From Leisingera daeponensis DSM 23529 (GTDB lineage: Bacteria > Pseudomonadota > Alphaproteobacteria > Rhodobacterales > Rhodobacteraceae): a stretch of DNA of 64,000 nt. This document shows positions 36,179-47,985 of the stretch, piece after piece. The DNA is taken from positions 434,225 through 498,224 of the forward strand of contig NZ_KI421500.1 in NCBI RefSeq assembly GCF_000473145.1, given 5' to 3'. Both the position numbers and the translations under genes were made by a program. The notes beneath the pieces were generated by a model, which saw only the letters and a list, made by a program, of their open reading frames with translations, searched no databases and was not told the origin of the DNA. The stretch's first letter is position 1, and each line of letters starts with the position of its first letter.

Positions 36179-37341
36179 CTAAGAAACTGACGCCGCTGGA
36201 GATCATGGAGCGCCTGGTCTCTTTCCCGACGGTGAGCCGGGATACAAACCTGCCGCTGGTGGATTGGGTGCAGGACTATCTCTCCTCCCATGGCATTGAA
36301 AGCCATCGCTGGGTGGACCTGGACCAGCCGCACAAGGCCGCCGTCTTTGCCCATGCCGGCCCTTGGGAAGAGGGCGCGGTGGTGCTGTCGGGCCATACCG
36401 ATGTGGTGCCAGTGGACGGCCAGCCCTGGGACTCCGATCCCTTCACGGTGGTGGAGAGGGACGGCAAATACTTCGGCCGCGGCACCTGCGACATGAAGGG
36501 CTATGATGCCCTCGCCATCTGGGCGCTGGTCGAGGCGCATGAGCAGGGCGTCAAGCGCCCCCTGCAGCTGGCGCTGAGCTTTGACGAGGAGATCGGCTGC
36601 ACCGGGGCGCCGCCGATGATCGAAGCGATGCAGCCTGTGCTGCCCAAGGGCTCCGCCGTGATCGTGGGCGAGCCTTCGATGATGAAGGCGGTGACCGGCC
36701 ACAAGGGCGGCACCGGCTTTGCCACTCATGTGGTCGGGTTCGAGGTTCATTCCTCGCTCATGCACACCGGCGTCAGCGCCATCATGCAAGGCGCGCGGCT
36801 GATCGATTGGGCCAACCAGAAGAACGCGGAGAACATGGCCAAGGCGCCGGGCGAAGTGCAGGCGATGTTCAACCCGCCCTGGACCACCTGCCACGTCGGC
36901 ATGATCGAGGGCGGCACCGCCCACAACATCACCGCCAAGGACTGCCGCTTCATGATGGATTTCCGGGTGGTGCCGGGGGAGAGCCCTGCCGGTTGGGAGG
37001 CCGCCTATCTCGCCAAGGTCCGTGAGATTGAGGCCGAGATGCAGGCCGTCCATACGGAGGCCCGTATCGACGTGTCCAAGCATTTCGACGTCCCCGGCCT
37101 GGTGCCGGAACAGGACGGCGCCGCGGAGGCGCTGGTGCGCAGCCTGACTGGTGACAACGGCTCCCATGTGGTCAGCTACGGCACCGAGGCGGGGCAGTTC
37201 CAGCAGGCCGGCTACTCCGCCGTCATCTGCGGCCCCGGCGATATCGCCCAGGCGCATCAGCCCAACGAATACATCACCGTGGCGCAGTTCAATGCGGGCC
37301 ACAGCTTCATGCGCGGGCTGGTGGAGAAGCTGCGGGCCTAG
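36175..37341 (+). CDS. argE: M20 family deacylase, acetylornithine deacetylase type
   Basis: A 388-residue cytosolic zinc hydrolase of the ArgE group. First ligand motif LSGHTDVVPVDGQPW with the catalytic Asp, GRGTCDMKG, the Glu pair in LSFDEEIGC, GEPS and a C-terminal GPGDIAQAHQPNEY carrying the last His are visible. ArgE removes the acetyl group from N-acetylornithine, but the location inside a peptide importer operon suggests action on other imported N-acyl amino acids. It overlaps the upstream SDR by four bases (ATGA). Confidence 0.88.
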   Translation: MTKKLTPLEIMERLVSFPTVSRDTNLPLVDWVQDYLSSHGIESHRWVDLDQPHKAAVFAHAGPWEEGAVVLSGHTDVVPVDGQPWDSDPFTVVERDGKYFGRGTCDMKGYDALAIWALVEAHEQGVKRPLQLALSFDEEIGCTGAPPMIEAMQPVLPKGSAVIVGEPSMMKAVTGHKGGTGFATHVVGFEVHSSLMHTGVSAIMQGARLIDWANQKNAENMAKAPGEVQAMFNPPWTTCHVGMIEGGTAHNITAKDCRFMMDFRVVPGESPAGWEAAYLAKVREIEAEMQAVHTEARIDVSKHFDVPGLVPEQDGAAEALVRSLTGDNGSHVVSYGTEAGQFQQAGYSAVICGPGDIAQAHQPNEYITVAQFNAGHSFMRGLVEKLRA

Positions 37342-37461
37342 GCTGCCGGCACCTTGAAACCGCGCGCATGATGCGCAGATTGATGCCAGGGGGTGCACAG
37401 AAGGTGCACAGGGCGTCCACGCATGGCCCCCGTTCCGGCGGATTCCGCCGCGTCCCGGCGG

Positions 37462-37484
37462 CCCCCGGATACTTGCGAAGCTAA
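37462..37484 (-). repeat. possible degenerate copy of the dispersed intergenic repeat
   Basis: CCCCCGGATACTTGCGAAG resembles the reverse of the repeat found at 26809 but is shorter and weaker. Confidence 0.2.
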
Positions 37485-37540
37485 GTTTTTTCGCGGACAG
37501 TCTGCCGCAACGGAAGCTGAAACATTAAGGGGAGGGGAAT

Positions 37541-38707
37541 ATGCCGGCCAAGAACCGCTTTGCCGAGATGCACCAGGAGATCACCGCCTGGCGCCATCAC
37601 CTGCACGAGAACCCCGAACTGATGTACGAGGTGCACCAGACCGCCGCCTTTGTGGTGGAGCGGCTCAGGGAATTCGGCATCACCGATATCACCACCGGCG
37701 TCGGCCAGACCGGCGTGGTGGCGGTGATCGAGGGCAAGACCAACACCTCCGGCCGCGCCATCGGCCTGCGCGCCGACATGGACGCGCTGCCGATCCCCGA
37801 AGCCTCGGGCGTGGACTATGCCTCCAAGACGCCGGGCGTGATGCACGCCTGCGGCCACGACGGCCATACCTCGATGCTGCTGGGGGCAGCCAAATACCTT
37901 GCGGAGACACGGAATTTCGACGGGAAGGCGGTGCTGATCTTCCAGCCGGCCGAAGAAGGCGGGGCCGGCGGCAAGGCAATGTGCGACGACGGCCTGATGG
38001 ACCGCTGGGGCATCCAGGAGGTCTATGGGCTGCACAACATGCCGGGCCTCCCGGTGGGCGAATTTGCAATTCGTCCCGGTCCGCTGATGGCGTCCTCGGA
38101 TGAGTTCGTTATTACCGTGACCGGCAAGGGCGGCCACGCCGCAGCCCCGCATGAGGCGATAGATACGACGCTGGCGGCCTCGCAGATCGTGGTGTCGCTG
38201 CATTCCATCGTATCGCGCAACGTCGACCCGGTGAAACGCGTGGTGCTGACCGTCGGCACGTTTGAAACCGACAGCACGGCGTCCAACGTCATTGCCCATA
38301 CCGCCAGGCTGCAAGGCACCGTCCGCACGCTGGATCCCGAATACCGCACCCAGGCCGAGGGCTGGGTGCGCCGGGTGGCTGAGAGCACCGCCGCGGCCTT
38401 TGGTGCCACGGCTGAGGTCGAATGGGTTCCGGGCTACCCCGTTACAATCAATGACGAAAATGGCACTTCCCATGCAGTGGAGGCGGCCCGGGCAGTCGCC
38501 GCCAAGGTCAATGCCGAGACCCCGCCGATCATGCCGTCCGAGGATTTCTCCTATATGCTGGAGCAGCGCCCCGGCGCCTATATCTTCCTCGGCAACGGCG
38601 ACACCCAGATGTGCCATCACCCGGCCTATGTCTTTGACGACGAAGCGATCCCGCTGGGATGCAGCTGGTTTGCCGAGCTGGTGGAACGAAGAATGCCCGC
38701 GGCCTGA
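37541..38707 (+). CDS. M20 aminoacylase/hippurate hydrolase, tandem copy 1
   Basis: A 388-residue M20D amidohydrolase. Motifs run in order: LHENPELMYE at the N-terminus, LRADMDALPI, the metal-binding HACGHDGHTSMLLGAAKYL, FQPAEEGGAGGKAMCDDGL, a dimerisation-domain segment GHAAAPHEAIDT and the C-terminal MPSEDFSYMLEQRPGAYIFLGNG. Such enzymes release free amino acids from N-acyl or hippurate-type substrates. It starts 199 bases after the argE-like gene, following AAGGGGAGGGG. It is a close paralogue of the next gene. Confidence 0.92.
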   Translation: MPAKNRFAEMHQEITAWRHHLHENPELMYEVHQTAAFVVERLREFGITDITTGVGQTGVVAVIEGKTNTSGRAIGLRADMDALPIPEASGVDYASKTPGVMHACGHDGHTSMLLGAAKYLAETRNFDGKAVLIFQPAEEGGAGGKAMCDDGLMDRWGIQEVYGLHNMPGLPVGEFAIRPGPLMASSDEFVITVTGKGGHAAAPHEAIDTTLAASQIVVSLHSIVSRNVDPVKRVVLTVGTFETDSTASNVIAHTARLQGTVRTLDPEYRTQAEGWVRRVAESTAAAFGATAEVEWVPGYPVTINDENGTSHAVEAARAVAAKVNAETPPIMPSEDFSYMLEQRPGAYIFLGNGDTQMCHHPAYVFDDEAIPLGCSWFAELVERRMPAA

Positions 38708-38740
38708 GGCTGCGGGGACAGACAACCAAAGGAGTGAGAA

Positions 38741-39904
38741 ATGCCGGTCAAGAACCGCTTTGCCGAACTGCAGGATGAAATCACCGCCTGGCGCCGTGAC
38801 ATTCACGAAAACCCGGAAATCCTGTTCGAAACCCACCGCACCAGCGCGCTGGTGGCGGAGAAGCTGCAGGACTTCGGCTGCGATGAGGTGGTGACTGGCA
38901 TCGGCCGCACCGGTGTTGTCGGCGTGATCAAGGGCAAGGCGGACACCTCCGGCAAGGTCATCGGCCTGCGCGCTGATATGGATGCGCTGCCGATCCATGA
39001 GCAAACGGGCTTGGACTACGCCTCCAAGACCCCCGGCGCGATGCATGCCTGCGGCCATGACGGGCATACCGCGATGCTGCTGGGCGCCGCCAAATACCTG
39101 TCGGAAACGCGCAACTTCGACGGCACCGTGGTGGTGATCTTCCAGCCCGCCGAAGAAGGCGGCGGCGGTGCCAAGGTGATGTGCGACGACGGGCTGATGG
39201 ACCGCTGGGGCATTCAGGAGGTTTACGGCCTGCACAACTGGCCGGGCCAGCCGCTGGGCACTTTTGCCATCCGCCCCGGATCTTTCTTCGCCGCCACCGA
39301 CCAGTTCGACATCACGTTTGAGGGCCGCGGCGGACATGCCGCCAAGCCGCATGAGACCATCGACACCACTGTTCTGGCCGCGCAGGCAGTTTTGGCGCTG
39401 CAGACCATCGCTTCGCGCAATGCCGATCCGGTGCATCAGATCGTGGTCTCGGTGACCTCTTTCGAGACCTCCTCCAAGGCGTTCAACGTGATCCCGCAGA
39501 AGGTGCAAATCAAGGGCACAGTGCGCACCATGTCCAAGGAGATGCGCGACTTGGCTGAAAAGCGGATCAAAGAGGTCTGCACCGGCATCGCCTCGACCTT
39601 CGGCGGCACTGCCGATGTCACCTATCACCGCGGCTATCCGGTGATGGTGAACCACGAGGAACAGACCGAATTTGCCGCCAGGGTTGCGGCCAGCGTCTCC
39701 GGCTCCTGCGAGGATGCGCCGCTGGTGATGGGCGGCGAGGATTTCGCCTTCATGCTGGAGGAGCGGCCCGGCGCCTATATCCTGATGGGCAACGGCGACA
39801 CCGCGATGGTGCATCACCCGGAGTACAACTTCAACGACGAGGCCATTCCGGCGGGCTGCAGCTGGTGGGCGGAGATCGTCGAGCAGCGGATGCCGGCGGC
39901 TTGA
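38741..39904 (+). CDS. M20 aminoacylase/hippurate hydrolase, tandem copy 2
   Basis: This 387-residue protein aligns along its whole length with the gene 33 bases upstream. Examples are the shared MP-KNRFAE opening, HACGHDGHTAMLLGAAKYLSETRNFDG, FQPAEEGGGGAKVMCDDGLMDRWGIQEVYGLHN and MGGEDFAFMLEERPGAYILMGNG. All metal ligands are kept, so both copies should be active. Differences gather in the lid domain (residues about 180-290), which usually determines the acyl group, pointing to divided substrate ranges after duplication. Confidence 0.92.
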   Translation: MPVKNRFAELQDEITAWRRDIHENPEILFETHRTSALVAEKLQDFGCDEVVTGIGRTGVVGVIKGKADTSGKVIGLRADMDALPIHEQTGLDYASKTPGAMHACGHDGHTAMLLGAAKYLSETRNFDGTVVVIFQPAEEGGGGAKVMCDDGLMDRWGIQEVYGLHNWPGQPLGTFAIRPGSFFAATDQFDITFEGRGGHAAKPHETIDTTVLAAQAVLALQTIASRNADPVHQIVVSVTSFETSSKAFNVIPQKVQIKGTVRTMSKEMRDLAEKRIKEVCTGIASTFGGTADVTYHRGYPVMVNHEEQTEFAARVAASVSGSCEDAPLVMGGEDFAFMLEERPGAYILMGNGDTAMVHHPEYNFNDEAIPAGCSWWAEIVEQRMPAA

Positions 39905-39915
39905 AAAGTGCAGGG

Positions 39916-39936
39916 GAGGGGGCTGTCTGCCCCCTC
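39916..39936 (+). terminator. hairpin after the M20 pair
   Basis: GAGGGGGC and GCCCCCTC form a perfect 8-bp stem with a TGTCT loop 12 bases after the stop, then a smaller GAGCC/GGCTC hairpin. The U run is missing, so efficiency is uncertain. Confidence 0.45.
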
Positions 39937-39957
39937 TTGAGCCTGCGGCTCAATTCA

Positions 39958-39986
39958 CCCCCGTGGATATTTCCAGCCAGAAGAAG
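39958..39986 (-). repeat. dispersed intergenic repeat, copy 2
   Basis: Read on the minus strand it begins CTTCTTCTGGCTGG, continues AAATATCC and ends ACGGGGG, matching copy 1 closely. It sits between convergent genes. Confidence 0.5.
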
Positions 39987-40016
39987 GGGCAACAGGCCGC
40001 GCCTTGGCGCGGGAGG

Positions 40017-41075
40017 TCAGTGCTCCAGCATCTCGCGGTAGATGCTCACGAGCGTTTCGGCCTCTTTCTCCAGCGCGAAGTTGGTCACCGCGTGTTTGCG
40101 GGCTGCTTTTGACCACTGCGCCAGCCGGCCTTCGGCGGACAGCACCTCGTTGATGGCCTTCACCATCTGTTTGGTCTCGCCCGGATCGATCAGCAGGCCG
40201 GTCTCGCCGGGCGCGATCAGCTCCTCAAAGGCGCCGACGCGGGTGGCCACCGCCGGCACGCCGCAGGACATCGCTTCAAGCGGGGTGAGGCCGAACCCCT
40301 CCCAGCGCTGCGGCGCGACGTAGAGGTCCAGCGCCTGATACCAGCGGGAGACTTCCCAGACAGGCACCTCGGGCGGGAACAGCAGCCGCTCGGAGAGGCC
40401 GGCAGCCTCGACCCTGGCGCGCAGTTCTTTTTCGAACGCGACGTGTTTTTCCGTCGCGCGGCCCATCACCAGGCCGACCGCCCTGGGATGGGCTTTCAGC
40501 ACCTCCAGCATGGCGCCGACAAAGACATCGGTGCCTTTCTGCGCCCGGATCCGCCCGTAGCATCCGATCAGGATGGCGTCTTCCGGCAGGCCCAGATCGC
40601 GCCGCAGCGCCGGTTTGTCGGCGGGCGGGGAAAATTCTTCGGTGCTGATCCCGTGATGCACTACCTGCACGGGCTTTTCCAGATAGGCCGCGCCCTTGGC
40701 CGAAGTGGCGATCACCCGGTCCATCCTGGACATCAGCCACTTGGTGTAATCCGAGTGGCGGCGCTGCGAGGCGGAGGTAAACAACAGCTTCAGCCGCTTG
40801 CCCAGAAGGTACTTCAGCGCCAGCCCGCCCAGCATCTCCACATTGCGCCGGGCGTGCCAGACGCGGGCGCCTGCGGGGCCGTTGCGGCTCATGAACACAA
40901 GCTGCGCCGCCGACAGATGCGGCATATCCGCGGGCAGGCCGCTGCCTGCGGTGGCGATGGCGATGTGGCGCCGCTGCAGCGGCACCAGCCGCACGATGGT
41001 GGAGGTGACGCCGGACAGGCGGCGTTTGAAGTTCGGCGCGATGACTTCAACCGTTTTGGCGTCCACTTCAGCCAT
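40017..41075 (-). CDS. lpcC: lipopolysaccharide core glycosyltransferase, LpcC type
   Basis: A 352-residue GT4-family (GT-B fold) glycosyltransferase. The N-terminus VEVIAPNFKRRLSGVTSTIVRLVPLQ is that of rhizobial LpcC, the mannosyltransferase of the LPS inner core. The C-terminal donor-binding domain has CYGRIRAQKGTDVFV and WEGFGLTPLEAMSCGVPAVATRVGAFEELI with the E-x7-E motif. The start ATG follows AAGGAGG and overlaps the waaA stop by 8 bases. Together with waaA it builds the Kdo-proximal core on the cytosolic face of the inner membrane. Confidence 0.87.
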   Translation of the reverse strand: MAEVDAKTVEVIAPNFKRRLSGVTSTIVRLVPLQRRHIAIATAGSGLPADMPHLSAAQLVFMSRNGPAGARVWHARRNVEMLGGLALKYLLGKRLKLLFTSASQRRHSDYTKWLMSRMDRVIATSAKGAAYLEKPVQVVHHGISTEEFSPPADKPALRRDLGLPEDAILIGCYGRIRAQKGTDVFVGAMLEVLKAHPRAVGLVMGRATEKHVAFEKELRARVEAAGLSERLLFPPEVPVWEVSRWYQALDLYVAPQRWEGFGLTPLEAMSCGVPAVATRVGAFEELIAPGETGLLIDPGETKQMVKAINEVLSAEGRLAQWSKAARKHAVTNFALEKEAETLVSIYREMLEH

Positions 41076-42384
41076 CGCGGCCTCCTTCATGGGGCAGAAG
41101 CGCCAGCAGCGCGTCCACCGTCGTGTCCAGTTGATCCGACTGCCGGGAGATGAACTGCGCCGCCGCATCGCGGGCGGTCTGGAATACCTCAGGTTCTTCG
41201 AGCCATTGGGCAACCTGGTTTGCCAGCTCCGCAGCCGTGCGCACCTCCGCCGCGGCACCAAGGTCGGTCAGTTCAGCATAGGTTTCGGCGAAATTGTAGT
41301 GCCCGGTGCCGGTGATCACAGCGGCCCCCGCCTGCATCGGCTCAAACGGGTTATGGCCGCCGATGTCGCGCAAGGAGCCGCCCAGGAACACCAGCGGGCA
41401 GAGCGCGTACCAGGTGCCAACCTCGCCCAGCGTATCGGCCAGATAGACCTGGGTTCGGGTGCCGGGCAATACGCCCTTGCTGCGCCGCGCACAGCTGAGG
41501 CCGGAGCCCTTGACCAGCGTTTCAACCGCGCCGCCCCGCTCCGGGTGGCGGGGGGCGAGCAGCAGGCAGAGGTCCGGGTGCTGGTTCAGCAGCGCCTTGT
41601 GAGCCTCCAGCACAGTTTCCTCCTCACCGTCGTGGGTGGAGGAAGCGACCCAGACCGGGCGCTCGCCAATGCTGCCGCGCACCTTGGCAAGGGCGGGTTG
41701 ATCGACCGGCAGCGGCGCTGAGACGGCCTTGAGGTTGCTGCCGGGGCGGATGCGGTCCGGGGCGGCGCCCATCGCCTTGAGGTTGGCGGCTGTCTTCCGG
41801 TTCTGGGTGACCAGCAGGGCGAACTGATCCAGGATGAACCGCGCCGTGTCCGGGCGTTTTGTCCAGGCCGCGACCGATTTGGCCGACAGCCGCGCGTTCA
41901 GCAGCACCAGCGGGCAGCCTGTTTTGCGGGCTCGCACCAGCATCTGCGGCCATAGTTCGCTTTCGACAAACACGCCCAGGTCCGGGCGCCAGTGGGTCAG
42001 GAAACGATCCACGGCGGCAGCAGTGTCCAGGGGCGGGAACTGGTGGCGGCAGCGCGGCGGCATCCGTTTGGCAATCAGCTCAGCCGAGGTGGGCGTGCCG
42101 GAGGTTATCAGGAATTCCGCATCCGGTGCCTGCTCGCCCATGCGGGCAATCAGGGTCAGCACCGACAGGCTTTCGCCGACAGAGGCGGCGTGAAACCAGA
42201 TCAGCCGCCCGGCGGGCCGGGGCAGGGAGGCGTGGCCGAGGCGTTCGCGCACCCGTTCCTCCGGCAGGCCGTAATCGCGCAGCTTGCCCGCGACCTTGCG
42301 CCAGGCAAAGGGCGCGATCAGCGCGCTGACGCCGCAGTAAAGGGAGTAGAGCAGCGTCCGTTGCGCTGGAGCGGTCCCAGGCAT
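41068..42384 (-). CDS. waaA: 3-deoxy-D-manno-octulosonic acid transferase
   Basis: WaaA (KdtA) transfers Kdo from CMP-Kdo to lipid A precursor. The 438-residue protein has the N-terminal membrane-anchoring segment, the motif WFHAASVGESLSV with the catalytic Glu, ESELWPQM, and the C-terminal GGSLRDIGGHNPFEPMQAGAAVITG. Its start is one base after the moaA stop and its end overlaps lpcC, so the three are one transcript. The usual neighbour lpxK is not in the window. Confidence 0.95.
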   Translation of the reverse strand: MPGTAPAQRTLLYSLYCGVSALIAPFAWRKVAGKLRDYGLPEERVRERLGHASLPRPAGRLIWFHAASVGESLSVLTLIARMGEQAPDAEFLITSGTPTSAELIAKRMPPRCRHQFPPLDTAAAVDRFLTHWRPDLGVFVESELWPQMLVRARKTGCPLVLLNARLSAKSVAAWTKRPDTARFILDQFALLVTQNRKTAANLKAMGAAPDRIRPGSNLKAVSAPLPVDQPALAKVRGSIGERPVWVASSTHDGEEETVLEAHKALLNQHPDLCLLLAPRHPERGGAVETLVKGSGLSCARRSKGVLPGTRTQVYLADTLGEVGTWYALCPLVFLGGSLRDIGGHNPFEPMQAGAAVITGTGHYNFAETYAELTDLGAAAEVRTAAELANQVAQWLEEPEVFQTARDAAAQFISRQSDQLDTTVDALLALLPHEGGRDG

Positions 42385-42385
42385 G

Positions 42386-43396
42386 TCAGCCGCCGGTGTG
42401 GCTCATATGGCGGGACATCTTGCCGCCGACGTTCTGCCGCGAATAGTCGAAGTCATGGCCGCGGGGCTTGTCGCCGATCGCGGCGCGGATGGCGGCCTCC
42501 AGCACGCCGGCGCCTTCCTCGTTGGCGCGCAGGGGCGCGCGCAGGTCGGCTTTGCCTTCCTGCCCGAGGCAGGTGTAGATTTCGCCGGTGCAGGTGACGC
42601 GCACCCGGTTGCAGCTTTCGCAGAAGTTATGGGAGAGCGGAGTGATAAAGCCGATCTTCTGGCCGGTTTCCTCCAGCCGCACGTAACGGGCCGGGCCGCC
42701 GGTGCGCTCTGCCAGATCGGTGACGGTGTAGTGGTTTTCGTACTCCGCGCGCACGTCCTTCAGCGACCAGTACTGGCCGATACGCTCCATGTTGCCGATG
42801 TCTTCGCCCATCGGCATCACCTCGATCCAGGTGAGGTCCATGCCCCGTTCGGCGCACCAGCGGGTGATGGCGGGGAGTTCCTGCTCGTTAAAGCCCTTGA
42901 GCGCCACGGCATTGATCTTGACCCTGAGGCCCGCCTTCTGCGCCGCGTCAATCCCCTTCAGCACCTGCGGCAGGCGGCCCCAGCGGGTGACATCCGCGAA
43001 TTTCTGTTCGTCCAGAGTGTCGAGTGAAATATTCACCCGGCGGACCCCTGCGGCGTAAAGGTCGTCGGCGTATTTCACCAGCTGCGAGCCGTTGGTGGTC
43101 AGCGTCAGCTCTTTCAGCGCGCCGGTTTCCAGATGACGGCTCATCGCCTGGAAAAAGGTCATGATGCCGCGGCGCACCAGCGGCTCGCCGCCGGTGATCC
43201 TGAGCTTCTCGACACCCAGCCGGATGAAGGTGGAGCACAGCCGGTCCAGTTCCTCCAGCGTCAGAAGGTCCTTCTTCGGCAAAAAGGTCATGTTTTCCGA
43301 CATGCAATAGACGCAGCGGAAATCGCAGCGGTCGGTGACCGAGACGCGCAGGTAGGTGATTGCGCGGGCGAAGGGGTCGATAAGCGGTGCCGTCAT
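42386..43396 (-). CDS. moaA: GTP 3',8-cyclase
   Basis: MoaA is the radical SAM enzyme that starts molybdenum cofactor synthesis by rearranging GTP. The 336-residue protein has the N-terminal cluster motif CDFRCVYC and the C-terminal cluster cysteines in [28 protein letters not shown] follows the first cluster, and it ends in the conserved Gly-Gly. No other moa gene is adjacent; it heads a tight unit with waaA and lpcC. The cofactor is needed by the molybdenum hydroxylase encoded at 15-17.7 kb. Confidence 0.96.
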   Translation of the reverse strand: MTAPLIDPFARAITYLRVSVTDRCDFRCVYCMSENMTFLPKKDLLTLEELDRLCSTFIRLGVEKLRITGGEPLVRRGIMTFFQAMSRHLETGALKELTLTTNGSQLVKYADDLYAAGVRRVNISLDTLDEQKFADVTRWGRLPQVLKGIDAAQKAGLRVKINAVALKGFNEQELPAITRWCAERGMDLTWIEVMPMGEDIGNMERIGQYWSLKDVRAEYENHYTVTDLAERTGGPARYVRLEETGQKIGFITPLSHNFCESCNRVRVTCTGEIYTCLGQEGKADLRAPLRANEEGAGVLEAAIRAAIGDKPRGHDFDYSRQNVGGKMSRHMSHTGG

Positions 43397-43486
43397 GCTT
43401 CCTAGGTAAAGCGGGGCACCGCCCGCGGCAAGGGGGGACAGCTTTTGTGTCTGGCAAAGAGTTTCGCGCAAAGCTAGGGTTTGCCC

Positions 43487-43936
43487 ATGCGTATGATAAT
43501 CCTTTCCCTTACTTCGATTTCCCTGCTGGCGGCTTGTGAAGGCATCCAGCTGAATTCTTCCGTTCTGAATGGTCAGGACCGGCCGGCGGCGGCTGAGCCG
43601 CAGGACCCTGTGCTGGAGCCTGCGCCCGGCGTTGATACGGCAGAGGCGGACCCCGCAGCGCCTGCGGGTTCCTCCGCGCCGTCGTTCCGCGGCTCCGCCA
43701 CCACGGTGGCGTCGCTGGGCGATCCCTCGATCCCGGGGATGTGGATGGAGACCCCGCTGGTGGCGGCGGAGCAGCAGGCGCTGATCCGGACCAGCCGCAA
43801 CACAGAGGCGGTGGTCACCCTGAAGCCCGTGCCGGGTGCGGACACGGGCAGCAGCCGGCTGTCGATCAGCGCCATGCGGGCGCTGGGCCTGCCGCTGACC
43901 GAGCTGGCCGAGGTGCAGGTCTTGCCCGCAGGCTGA
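43487..43936 (+). CDS. hypothetical lipoprotein
   Basis: A 149-residue protein with a lipoprotein signal peptide (lipobox LLAAC, Cys near residue 17). A low-complexity Ala/Pro/Glu linker of about 45 residues follows. A compact C-terminal part runs from [21 protein letters not shown] to [25 protein letters not shown] recall similar lipoproteins in related marine bacteria, sometimes mislabelled as a sugar-acid dehydratase, but I know no tested function. Divergent from moaA. Confidence 0.75.
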   Translation: MRMIILSLTSISLLAACEGIQLNSSVLNGQDRPAAAEPQDPVLEPAPGVDTAEADPAAPAGSSAPSFRGSATTVASLGDPSIPGMWMETPLVAAEQQALIRTSRNTEAVVTLKPVPGADTGSSRLSISAMRALGLPLTELAEVQVLPAG

Positions 43937-43989
43937 GACTTGTTCCGTTGAGGGGGCGGCGGGCGCTGCCCGGCGGGTGCCTGGCAGGC

Positions 43990-44673
43990 CTAGGCGTGTT
44001 TCAGGTACTTCGCCGCTTCCTTGCGCGCAAAGCCCTTCATCTGCGCGCCGTGCGCCTCCAGAAAGGCGCGGGTGCGGGCGGCGTCATGCTTGCTGAGGTC
44101 GCGCAGCCACCAGCCGATGGCCTTTTGAATGAACCAGTCCCGGTCCGGCACATATGCCGCCGCCCAGCCCAGGATGCGCTCGCGGGCTTGCTGATCCGCC
44201 GGTTTCAGGTTGTTCATCTTGGCCCAGGGCAGGGTGGCCACCAGCGCGGCGCGGCGGGTCCACATGTGATCCGATTGCGTCCAGCGCTCTACCGTATCCA
44301 GCCGCGCAGGCTGTGCCTGCAGGCGCTTGGCGATGGCGGAGCAGGCGTGGTCGGCAATCGCCCAGCTGTCGAAGTCCGGCACCCAGGATTGCATCAGATC
44401 CCAGACGGCCTCGTCGTCCTTGATCCGGGCTTGGGTCAGCAGCTTACCAGCGGCGATCCGGGCTTCGAAGATGCCTGTGCCCCACAGCGCATCCGCCAGC
44501 GAGACGCGCTGCTCCGTGGTCAGGGCCTGCCGCCAGGATTTGGTCAGCTCATTGGTGGCCGGGTTGGGAACGCCCAGCACTTCGCGGCTCTGCTTGTGGT
44601 AGGCGGCCATCTGCTCTGCCCGGCCGGGTTCGGCCTGGGCCTTGAGCTGTGCCAGCGCCTCCTGCAGTGTCAC
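43990..44673 (-). CDS. DNA alkylation repair protein (AlkD-like HEAT repeat)
   Basis: The 227-residue all-helical protein resembles the AlkC/AlkD DNA alkylation repair family. Diagnostic segments include [30 protein letters not shown] and [20 protein letters not shown] followed by a basic C-terminus. AlkD enzymes excise N3- and N7-alkylpurines without base flipping. The likely start is a GTG 9 bases into the frame after GGAG; a second GTG overlaps the glmS stop. The gene follows glmS directly and is probably co-transcribed. Confidence 0.82.
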   Translation of the reverse strand: MTLQEALAQLKAQAEPGRAEQMAAYHKQSREVLGVPNPATNELTKSWRQALTTEQRVSLADALWGTGIFEARIAAGKLLTQARIKDDEAVWDLMQSWVPDFDSWAIADHACSAIAKRLQAQPARLDTVERWTQSDHMWTRRAALVATLPWAKMNNLKPADQQARERILGWAAAYVPDRDWFIQKAIGWWLRDLSKHDAARTRAFLEAHGAQMKGFARKEAAKYLKHA

Positions 44674-44678
44674 GCCGC

Positions 44679-46498
<1,820 letters not shown>

Positions 46499-46499
<1 letters not shown>

Positions 46500-47854
46500 C
46501 ACTTGGCTCCCTTTTGCAGGCGGGCCTTCTTGGCGCGCAGCATCTCCATGAGCTTGCGCGCGCGGCCCGGTTTGTTGGTTTGTTCGGCGCGGCCAATGGC
46601 CAGGTCGCCGTCTTCGACATTCCTGGTCACCACCGCACCGGTCGCCGTCATCGCCTCGTTGCCGACCCGGACCGGGGCCACCAGCATGGTGTTCGACCCG
46701 ATAAAGGCACGGGCGCCGATCTCGGTGCGGTGCTTCATCACCCCGTCATAGTTGCAGGTGATTGTCCCTGCGCCAATATTGGCCGCTTCGCCGACGAAGG
46801 CATCGCCGATATAGCTAAGGTGGTTCACCTTGGCGCCTTCGGCAATCTCGGCGTTCTTGATTTCGACGAAATTGCCGATGTGTGTGTTCTCCGCCAGCTC
46901 CGCCCCGGGGCGCAGGCGGGCGTAAGGCCCGACCTTGGCGCCGCGGCTGACGTGGCAGCCCTCCAGGTGCGAGAACGCCCGGATCAGCGCGCCGCTTTCC
47001 ACGGTAACGCCGGGGCCGAAGACCACGTTGGGCTCGATCACCGTGTCGCGGCCGATGAAGGTGTCAAAAGCGAGGTAAACCGTTTCAGGCGCCATCAGGG
47101 TGACGCCCAGCTCCAGCAGCTCTGCCCGGGCGCGGGCTTGGAACAGCGCATCGGCCTGTGCCAGTTCGGCGCGGGAGTTGACACCCAGCGTCTCCGCCTC
47201 GTCGCAGGATACGGCGGTCACCTTCAAGCCCTCGCGCCGGGCCAGCTCCACCAGATCGGTCAGGTAATATTCGCCGGAGGCGTTTTGATTGCCGACCTTG
47301 GCGATCAGATCGAAGATCGCGCTGGCCTTGCCCGCCATCAGGCCCGAGTTGCAGAAGGAAATGGCGCGCTCCGCCTCGCTAGCGTCCTTGAACTCGACGA
47401 TCCGCTCCAGGCTGTCGCCATCCATCACCAGACGGCCATAACGGCCCGGGTCGGCGGCCTCGAACCCAAGGATCACCAGATCGGCGCGCTGGCGGGCCTC
47501 TACCATGCGTTCCAGGGTTTCGGCGCTGACAAAAGGCGTGTCGCCATAGAGCACCACTACATCGCCCTCGAACCCGTCCAGCGCGGCGCGGGCCTGATCG
47601 ACCGCGTGCGCGGTGCCCAGCTGCTCTTCCTGCAGGACGACCTCGGCCTCTTCGTCGATCTCTGACACTGCGGCGCGCACTGCCTCTGCCCCGTGGCCTG
47701 CCACGATGATGGTGCGCTCCGGGGCCAGCGCCCGGCCTGCGGCCATCGCGTGCTCCAGCATCGGCGCCTGGGCGATCGGGTGCAGGACTTTGGGGAGGTC
47801 GGAGTTCATCCGGGTGCCTTTTCCGGCCGCCAGGATGACAAGGGCAATGCTCAT
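46499..47854 (-). CDS. glmU: bifunctional GlmU: glucosamine-1-phosphate acetyltransferase / UDP-GlcNAc pyrophosphorylase
   Basis: A 451-residue protein with an N-terminal uridyltransferase domain (LAAGKGTRMNSDLPKVLHPI, about residues 8-27) and a C-terminal left-handed beta-helix made of hexapeptide repeats (from about 250). The acetyltransferase residues lie in the NHLSYIGDAFVGEAANIGAGTITCNYDG stretch. It completes UDP-GlcNAc synthesis. It is first in the glmU-glmS-alkD-like unit and diverges from gph across 131 bases. Confidence 0.96.
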
Positions 47855-47985
47855 AATCGCTTTTCTCTTTGTCTTTTTAGCTCTCCCGTTTTATCCGCTA
47901 ACAGGCGGGGCGCAAGGGATCGCGCCATCAAACTAGATTGCGGCCTGCAACATGCGGCGGCGGAAAAGTGCCGAAAGGGCAGGGT

